Of a DNA stretch of 13,557 nt, positions 8,834 to 13,557 are shown piece after piece. Source of the stretch: Akkermansiaceae bacterium UBA1506 (GTDB taxonomy: Bacteria; Verrucomicrobiota; Verrucomicrobiia; Verrucomicrobiales; DEV007); contig DCQY01000083.1 of assembly GCA_002323995.1 (NCBI GenBank), forward strand, positions 1,368 to 14,924. The letters are read 5' to 3'. Both the position numbers and the translations under genes were made by a program. The notes under the pieces are model-generated. The model did not search any database and was not told where the DNA came from. It worked only from the letters and a program-made list of their open reading frames with translations. Position 1 is the stretch's first letter, and each line of letters begins with the position of its first letter.

Positions 8834-10054
8834 ATGAGTTTGAAAGCGTTTTGTTGGTATTTAGTTGCTCTTTGGCTAGTGCTTTCGTTCGTGATCCCGA
8901 GTCGCGGAGGAGACTGGCCAAATTGGTTGGGGCCTGACCGAAACGGGGTTAGTCGAGAACTCCTTCCTGATGAAGTTCAAATCGGCGATCTGCTCTGGGA
9001 AGCTGAGATTGGGATCGGATTTTCTTCTTTTTCGATTTCTCGAGGTTCGCTCTACACAATAGGGCATCGCGACGGCCAAGAAACCGCATGGAAACTCTGC
9101 GCTGAGACTGGTGCAATCGAAGCCACCTTTAGCTATCCGGCGGAGCTATTGCCAAAACTTCACGAGGGAGGTCCGGCCGCAACTCCCGCGGTGGCGGAAG
9201 ACCAAGTGATTTTGATGAGCAAAGACGGCCAACTTCGTGTTCTCACCAAAGATCTATCCCAAGTGGTTTGGGAAAAAAGCATGATGGAGGAGTCAGAACT
9301 CCAGAGGATTCCAGAATGGGGATTCGCCGCTTCCCCTGTAATCATGGATGACCTTGTTTTGGTCGAAGCAGGGGCGACGTTTGCCTATGACTTGAAGACA
9401 GGCGAGGAGCGTTGGCGAAGTAAATCTTATCGCCCCGCCTACGGGACACCTCATGTCTTTCAGCTCGACGAGAAGAGATTCGTGGCTGTGCTGAAGACAG
9501 ATGGGCTAGTCATTTTGTGCGCGGAGACTGGTGAGACCCGAGGTTTTTCGTTGTGGCGAACCAGCTTCCAGACCAACTCAACGACACCAATAGAGATCGG
9601 TGAGGGAAAGTTTTTCATCTCGACGGGGTATGATCGTGGCTGTTGTCTTTTTGTGTTCAACGGCGAGAACCTTTCGACGAATTATGAAAACATGAATATG
9701 TGCAATCATATGGGCAATTCAGTTCTCATGAAGGGAGCTCTTTACGGATTTGACGGCACTGCTCACCGTGGCCGAGCGGTAGAATTTACCTGCCTTGACC
9801 CTGTCTCCGGTGAGAAGCGTTGGAACTTTGAGGGCCTAGGGTATGGTTCAGTTATCGGAGTGGGAGACGATCTCATCGTTCTGACCGAGGTCGGGGAGTT
9901 GTTGATTGGCGCAGCAGCATCAGATGGCTTTGTATCTCGTGCAAAAAAACAAGTTCTCGACGGACGTTGCTGGACTCCTCCGGTTTTTGCTAATGGGATC
10001 CTCTACGCCCGAAATGCAGGTGGGCGTTTAGTTGCTCAACGTCTGGGGCAATAG
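8834..10054 (+). CDS. Exported PQQ-like beta-propeller protein
   Basis: This is a 406-residue exported protein of the PQQ-like/WD-type propeller fold common in Verrucomicrobia and Planctomycetes. Residues 1-25 form a signal peptide (CWYLVALWLVLSFVIPS), followed by the signature GDWPNWLGPDRNGVSRE (26-42). Repeating propeller blades show the usual pattern of a 'DGQLRVL' or 'YDLKTGEERWR' strand, for example AYDLKTGEERWRSKS, DPVSGEKRWNFEGLGYGS and RLVAQRLGQ at the end. No catalytic residues or PQQ-dehydrogenase motifs are evident, so it is more likely a binding or scaffold protein than an enzyme. The ATG lies 58 bases after the FAH gene, so the two could be co-transcribed, and ends 6 bases before the convergent moaC stop. 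The ligand or partner is unknown. Confidence 0.88.
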   Translation: MSLKAFCWYLVALWLVLSFVIPSRGGDWPNWLGPDRNGVSRELLPDEVQIGDLLWEAEIGIGFSSFSISRGSLYTIGHRDGQETAWKLCAETGAIEATFSYPAELLPKLHEGGPAATPAVAEDQVILMSKDGQLRVLTKDLSQVVWEKSMMEESELQRIPEWGFAASPVIMDDLVLVEAGATFAYDLKTGEERWRSKSYRPAYGTPHVFQLDEKRFVAVLKTDGLVILCAETGETRGFSLWRTSFQTNSTTPIEIGEGKFFISTGYDRGCCLFVFNGENLSTNYENMNMCNHMGNSVLMKGALYGFDGTAHRGRAVEFTCLDPVSGEKRWNFEGLGYGSVIGVGDDLIVLTEVGELLIGAAASDGFVSRAKKQVLDGRCWTPPVFANGILYARNAGGRLVAQRLGQ

Positions 10055-10060
10055 ATGCGA

Positions 10061-10528
10061 TTAAGTGGTCGGGGCTTCTTTGGTCTTCTCGACCAATTTA
10101 ATGCTCTGAACTGACATTGATTTGTCGATCGCTTTGCACATGTCGTAGATCGTTAGGGCAGCGATTGAGACCGCAGAGAGAGCTTCCATTTCAACGCCTG
10201 TTTTGGCATCTGTTTTTGCGGTGGCTGAGATGCGAATCCCAGAGCTTTCAACATCGAAATCCACGGTTACTTTGGTCAATGACAGTTGGTGGCAAAGGGG
10301 AATCAGTTCCGCAGTTTTCTTTGCGGCCTGGATTCCGGCAATCCGAGCGACGGCGAGTACGTCACCCTTTGGTATTTGCCCGTTGGTGATAGTGTTGAGC
10401 GTTGAGGATTCAAGCGAGATGAAGCTCTCTGCTACCGCTTCCCGGCCGACGATCGGTTTGCCAGAGATATCGACCATGGCGGCGCTGCCGTCTTCACGAA
10501 GGTGCGTAAGCGAAGGGGACTCGTTCAT
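10061..10528 (-). CDS. moaC: Cyclic pyranopterin monophosphate synthase MoaC
   Basis: MoaC converts the MoaA product, 3',8-cyclo-7,8-dihydro-GTP, to cyclic pyranopterin monophosphate in the first stage of molybdenum cofactor synthesis. The 155-residue length is typical. The family opening THLREDGSAAMVDISGK (residues 8-24) includes the conserved MVD. The segment AKKTAELIPLCHQL and the strand KTGVEMEALSAVSIAALTIYDMCK (given in two parts in the family profile) are present. Asp129 and Lys132 in YDMCKAIDK match the catalytic Asp and Lys known from the E. coli enzyme. The ATG at 10528 has no Shine-Dalgarno site. The gene ends 6 bases from the convergent PQQ-like gene and starts 26 bases from the divergent DUF6807 gene. 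It is separated from moaA by that gene. Confidence 0.97.
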   Translation of the reverse strand: MNESPSLTHLREDGSAAMVDISGKPIVGREAVAESFISLESSTLNTITNGQIPKGDVLAVARIAGIQAAKKTAELIPLCHQLSLTKVTVDFDVESSGIRISATAKTDAKTGVEMEALSAVSIAALTIYDMCKAIDKSMSVQSIKLVEKTKEAPTT

Positions 10529-10554
10529 GGTAAACTAAAGAGTGAATTTCAGCG

Positions 10555-11883
10555 ATGCGAAAGCTAAAACATCCCATGCACGTTTCATGTTTAAAAAGTC
10601 ATGTGGTACTGCTTGCTCTAGTGCTGGGACTAAACTTTGCCGGTCATAGTCAAAATGAGAGGGTTCGGATCAAAAATAGTGAGAAGACAATTGAGGTTTC
10701 GATTTCCGGCCGGCCTGTCCTGACCTACAACAAGGTTCCTACCGAGGAAGCACCGAATCATGAGCCTCATTTCAAGCGTTCCGGATACATTCACCCGCTC
10801 TACAGCCCCTCCGGCAAAGTGGTGACAGGAGATTTCCCTGAGGATCACAAGCATCAGCACGCCCTCTTCTTCGCCTGGACTAAAACCAAGTTCGAAAATA
10901 GGAAACCGGAGTTCTGGAATCAGAAGCTGGAAGCCGGCAAGATTTCTTTTGTCGGGGTGGTCGAAGGATCCGTTGTTTCGGCCAAGGGAAAAGGGGGCTT
11001 TGCAGTGGAACATCTCTGGGAGGATCTGACTGCGTCCGATGGCCCGGTTCCGGTGCTGAAGGAAACTTGGAAGGTCACCGTTTTCGACGTGGGGAGGGAT
11101 CGTCATGTTTTTGAAATTGAATCAGTCCAGGAGGTGATTGGGGAAAAGCCCCTGACGATCGAGAAGTATCACTACGGCGGCATGGCCTTTCGAGGACCTG
11201 ACTCCTGGTTTGTTGACGATAAGAAAGCCCCGCCTCCCTCGGTTATCTTGACCAGTGATGGTTTGGCCCGTATCGAAGGCAATCACACCCGCCCCTCGTG
11301 GGTTGCAATGTCAGGCCCGGTAGAGGGTGGTAATGCAGGTGTAGCCGTCTTGTCAGACAGGCGCAATTTTCGCTTTCCTCAGTGGGTGCGCCTGCATCCT
11401 ACAAAGCCGTATTTCGTTTATTCGCCGATGGTTGAAGAAGCGTTTCAGATAAGGGCTGGAGAGCCATATGTGTCACGATTTCGTTATGTTGTCTACGATG
11501 GGGAGACGGATTCGCAGATGATGGAGCGCGAAGGGAGCAAAATGATTGATGAATTCTGGGAGGGCCATGATTTGGCGAACTCCAGATGGAAGTTTACCCA
11601 TCTGGCGACCGGAAAAGTGTCGACGGTAGAATTCAGCGACACAAAGATCGAAGTGCAACCGGATTTATTGGATTATGGCCTCCCTTTTACTAATGGCGCG
11701 AAGTTCGAGCGTCTGGATGGAACCATCTATGACGTGTCTTCGGTGATTGTTAAAACGAGGGGAGGCAAGGTTGAGAGCATAGATAAACTCATTTCGTTGC
11801 AGCACTACGAACACGGAGGGCGGTTGTATCTTCAAACGACCGCTGATGATGACTTCTTGATGGAGCCATTAGTTGTCGAATAG
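10555..11883 (+). CDS. Exported DUF6807 (PmoA-like) family protein
   Basis: This is a 442-residue exported protein of the DUF6807 family, labelled 'methane oxygenase PmoA' in databases although it is not the particulate methane monooxygenase subunit. The signal peptide HVVLLALVLGLNFAGHS covers roughly residues 16-32 of the long form. The family core opens with EVSISGRPVLTYN and RSGYIHPLYSPSG, then the His-rich motif FPEDHKHQHALFFAW with Asp97, His98, His100 and His102. Later marks are YHYGGMAFRGPDSW and FRYVVYDGE. The last 90 residues (after WEGHDLANSRW) form a separate C-terminal part with beta-strand character. The biochemical role is unknown; in this phylum such genes often lie near sugar-degradation genes. 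A start at Met8 (10576) would give a shorter, more usual signal peptide. The promoter must lie close to or inside moaC. Confidence 0.85.
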   Translation: MRKLKHPMHVSCLKSHVVLLALVLGLNFAGHSQNERVRIKNSEKTIEVSISGRPVLTYNKVPTEEAPNHEPHFKRSGYIHPLYSPSGKVVTGDFPEDHKHQHALFFAWTKTKFENRKPEFWNQKLEAGKISFVGVVEGSVVSAKGKGGFAVEHLWEDLTASDGPVPVLKETWKVTVFDVGRDRHVFEIESVQEVIGEKPLTIEKYHYGGMAFRGPDSWFVDDKKAPPPSVILTSDGLARIEGNHTRPSWVAMSGPVEGGNAGVAVLSDRRNFRFPQWVRLHPTKPYFVYSPMVEEAFQIRAGEPYVSRFRYVVYDGETDSQMMEREGSKMIDEFWEGHDLANSRWKFTHLATGKVSTVEFSDTKIEVQPDLLDYGLPFTNGAKFERLDGTIYDVSSVIVKTRGGKVESIDKLISLQHYEHGGRLYLQTTADDDFLMEPLVVE

Positions 11884-11924
11884 AGGAAACCCAATCTTGA
11901 GCCAGCGAGATCAGTGCTAGCGCT

Positions 11925-12929
11925 CTACCCCCCGATCGCAATCATCTTTCGACCGGGTTGGTAGTTCTCGCGAAACTCGTGTTGTTCGGGCTTACGATTG
12001 ACCACTTCGAGGAAGAATTTGGCGATATCATTGTCATCCATGGACGGGTTTCGGAGAACTTCGCGCATGTCAAACTCAAGGTGACTCCCAAGGCAAGGGC
12101 GCAGCTTTCCTTCGCTTGTGAGTCGTAGCTTGTTGCAGGTCTCACAGAAATTCAGGTTGGTCATTGCTCCAATGAAGCCAATCAGTTGATCGGAATTCTG
12201 AAGCTGGTAGTAGCTGGAAGGGCCATTCGTCCTAAAGTCAGGTCTAGGTTTTAGCTTACCCAGTTGAAATTCGATCAGTTTCTTAGCTTCGCCGGATGGG
12301 AGAAAGTTTTCCTCAGTTAGGACGTGGGTGCTACTCACAGGCATGAGCTCGATGAAGCGGAGAAGTAAATCGCGGTCGCCCGCAAATTTAACTAAATTCT
12401 TCAGCTCGTGCTCGTTGTGATGCCGCATTAACACGGTGTTGAGCTTAATCTTTTCAAAGCCAGCGGACCGGGCTGCATCGATACCTCCGATAGCTCGATC
12501 CAGAATATCCCGCCCTGTAGTCTTGGCATAGGATCGACGGTCAAGGGTGTCGAGTGAGACATTTACGGTCCGGACCCCGGCATTCTTCAAGGCTTGTGCG
12601 GTCGTTATCCCCTGCGGAGTTAATTTCTCGAGCAGAGTGCCGTTTGTCGAGATACCAATATCTTTGATCCCTTGGATGCGGCTTAGTTCTTCGAAGAACC
12701 AGATAGCATTTCGACGTGTTAGAGGCTCTCCTCCCGTGATGCGAACTTTTGAGATCCCAACGCTGGAACCAACTCGAATGACCCGAAGAATTTCTTCGTA
12801 ACTCAAGACTTCTTCACGAGGCAACCAGTCCTGTTCTTCAAGAGGCATACAATACTGACAGCGTTCATTGCACCGGTCAGTGATGGAGACACGTAGGTAA
12901 TTGATATGATGCCCGAAACGGTCTTCCAT
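11925..12929 (-). CDS. moaA: GTP 3',8-cyclase MoaA
   Basis: MoaA is a radical SAM enzyme that, together with MoaC, turns GTP into the pyranopterin precursor of the molybdenum cofactor. Its 334 residues match the family. The N-terminal [4Fe-4S] site is Cys20, Cys24 and Cys27 in DRCNERCQYCMP, followed by the SAM-binding ITGGEPL. The second, substrate-binding cluster is Cys262, Cys265 and Cys279 in FCETCNKLRL and RPCLGS. The protein ends in the conserved Gly-Gly tail (IAIGG) needed for activity in studied homologues. All key residues are intact, so the gene looks functional. It starts 6 bases after the stop of the upstream lipoprotein gene and likely shares its transcript; no Shine-Dalgarno site is evident. 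It converges with the DUF6807 gene 41 bases away. Confidence 0.98.
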   Translation of the reverse strand: MEDRFGHHINYLRVSITDRCNERCQYCMPLEEQDWLPREEVLSYEEILRVIRVGSSVGISKVRITGGEPLTRRNAIWFFEELSRIQGIKDIGISTNGTLLEKLTPQGITTAQALKNAGVRTVNVSLDTLDRRSYAKTTGRDILDRAIGGIDAARSAGFEKIKLNTVLMRHHNEHELKNLVKFAGDRDLLLRFIELMPVSSTHVLTEENFLPSGEAKKLIEFQLGKLKPRPDFRTNGPSSYYQLQNSDQLIGFIGAMTNLNFCETCNKLRLTSEGKLRPCLGSHLEFDMREVLRNPSMDDNDIAKFFLEVVNRKPEQHEFRENYQPGRKMIAIGG

Positions 12930-12935
12930 TAATCT

Positions 12936-13397
12936 TTAACGGGTTTGCTCCCATGCGACAACGTAGTTGCCAGAAAAGGTGATGGTTTTAGATGTATAAC
13001 GAACATAGTCGACTGAGTTGTAATGCCAACCAATTCCCCGACAATACCCGAAGCGGGGATGAATCCCATAGCGGCCATAGAATGGGCGATAGACGTTTGC
13101 GTAGCTGAGCGAGCTAGTGGGCACCGGTCGGGTAACGAAATAGGCCCATGATTCAGAAATATTTCCCGTGGTGGTGCTTTCTCGGACCATATCAGGTCGC
13201 CCCCAAGCAAGGTAAACCGCATCCTTAGACATCCCTGTACGGACATCACCCGCGGCGACAAGCGCTCGATCTGTGGTGCTTAGCTTTTTGTATAGCGCAG
13301 GGTTCTCTGAGATTCGATTTTCTGCGCCAGTTTGACAGCTGCTGAGCAAAAGCACGAGGAATGGAAACAAAATGTAAGATGGTAGCGCTGTCTTCAT
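12936..13397 (-). CDS. Small lipoprotein with BamE/SmpA-like motif
   Basis: This is a predicted outer-envelope lipoprotein. From the chosen start MKTALPSYILF it has a 20-residue signal with the lipobox LSSC, so Cys21 would be lipidated. The segment DVRTGMSKDAVYLAWGRPD resembles the BamE/SmpA/OmlA pattern (GMT-x-V-x-x-x-x-G-x-P), which is seen in many small envelope lipoproteins. The C-terminal third is rich in Tyr, Arg and Gly (YANVYRPFYGRYGIHPRF), with a possible exposed sheet. No enzyme motif is visible and the role is unknown. An in-frame ATG at 13427 would add 10 residues (MNVSSLSYSL). I prefer 13397 because it gives the more typical lipoprotein signal, but the choice is not decided by a ribosome binding site. 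It precedes moaA by 6 bases. Confidence 0.8.
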   Translation of the reverse strand: MKTALPSYILFPFLVLLLSSCQTGAENRISENPALYKKLSTTDRALVAAGDVRTGMSKDAVYLAWGRPDMVRESTTTGNISESWAYFVTRPVPTSSLSYANVYRPFYGRYGIHPRFGYCRGIGWHYNSVDYVRYTSKTITFSGNYVVAWEQTR

Positions 13398-13446
13398 GAG
13401 TGAGTAGCTAAGCGAAGAAACATTCATTAGAATTCATTCGGAATCG

Positions 13447-13475
13447 AATAAAAACTTCGAGGGGATGACACTCAA
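13447..13475 (-). promoter_or_regulatory. Predicted promoter of the lipoprotein-moaA unit
   Basis: On the minus strand TTGAGT (13475-13470, 4 of 6) is followed after 17 bases by TTTATT (13452-13447, 4 of 6). Transcription would begin near 13440, leaving a leader of about 43 bases to the ATG at 13397. A perfect 5+5 dyad (ATTCG-GAAT-CGAAT, 13436-13449) overlaps the -10 and the start point and might be an operator. Confidence 0.3.
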
Positions 13476-13557
13476 TCGGAGAGAGAAGGCGTTTAAGAAG
13501 TCAATTCCTGAGTGGTTTCTGCGTCAGTGACTACCCAGGATCATTCTAGGTCTCGGT

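Noticed and set aside
13465..13530. 21-codon plus-strand ORF after GAGGGG
   Set aside because: The purine run ends only 2 bases or so from the ATG, the peptide (starting MTLNRREKAF) matches nothing I know, and it overlaps the predicted promoter of the lipoprotein gene.

Overview
The window most likely comes from a member of the Verrucomicrobia (PVC superphylum), probably an aerobic aquatic type. This is inferred from gene content. It has a PPi-type phosphofructokinase of the GGDD subclass beside pyruvate phosphate dikinase, an exported PQQ-like beta-propeller opening with a 'WPNWLGPDRNG' motif, an exported DUF6807 ('PmoA-like') protein, and many secreted proteins. Most starts lack a clear Shine-Dalgarno site. 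No rRNA, tRNA, CRISPR or transposon was seen, and the window looks like ordinary chromosome with short intergenic gaps.

Left part (1-4380, minus strand): ppdK (pyruvate phosphate dikinase with an unusual Lys/Ala-rich N-terminal tail) follows pfp (pyrophosphate-dependent phosphofructokinase). Together they could run the two key steps of a pyrophosphate-linked, reversible glycolysis. ppdK has its own predicted sigma70-type promoter in the 282-base gap. Its codon use looks strongly biased, as in a highly expressed gene.

Middle part (4510-10054, plus strand): a small helical protein of unknown function; a group II truncated haemoglobin closely followed by an orphan ZnuA-like metal-binding protein with altered ligand positions; a secreted protein joining a possible CAP-like region, a zinc ribbon and a transglutaminase-like domain; a fumarylacetoacetate hydrolase family enzyme; and the exported PQQ-like beta-propeller protein.

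Right part (10061-13427): the molybdenum cofactor genes moaC and moaA lie on the minus strand, separated by a plus-strand gene for an exported DUF6807 protein. moaA lies 6 bases after a small lipoprotein gene with a BamE/SmpA-like motif and probably shares its transcript.

There is no clear multi-gene defence or mobile system. The most notable points are the PPi-glycolysis gene pair, the histone-tail-like extension on PPDK, the divergent metal-binding protein, the composite transglutaminase protein with a perfect hairpin at its start, and several dyads placed at likely promoters. No gene-free stretch exceeds 300 bases.
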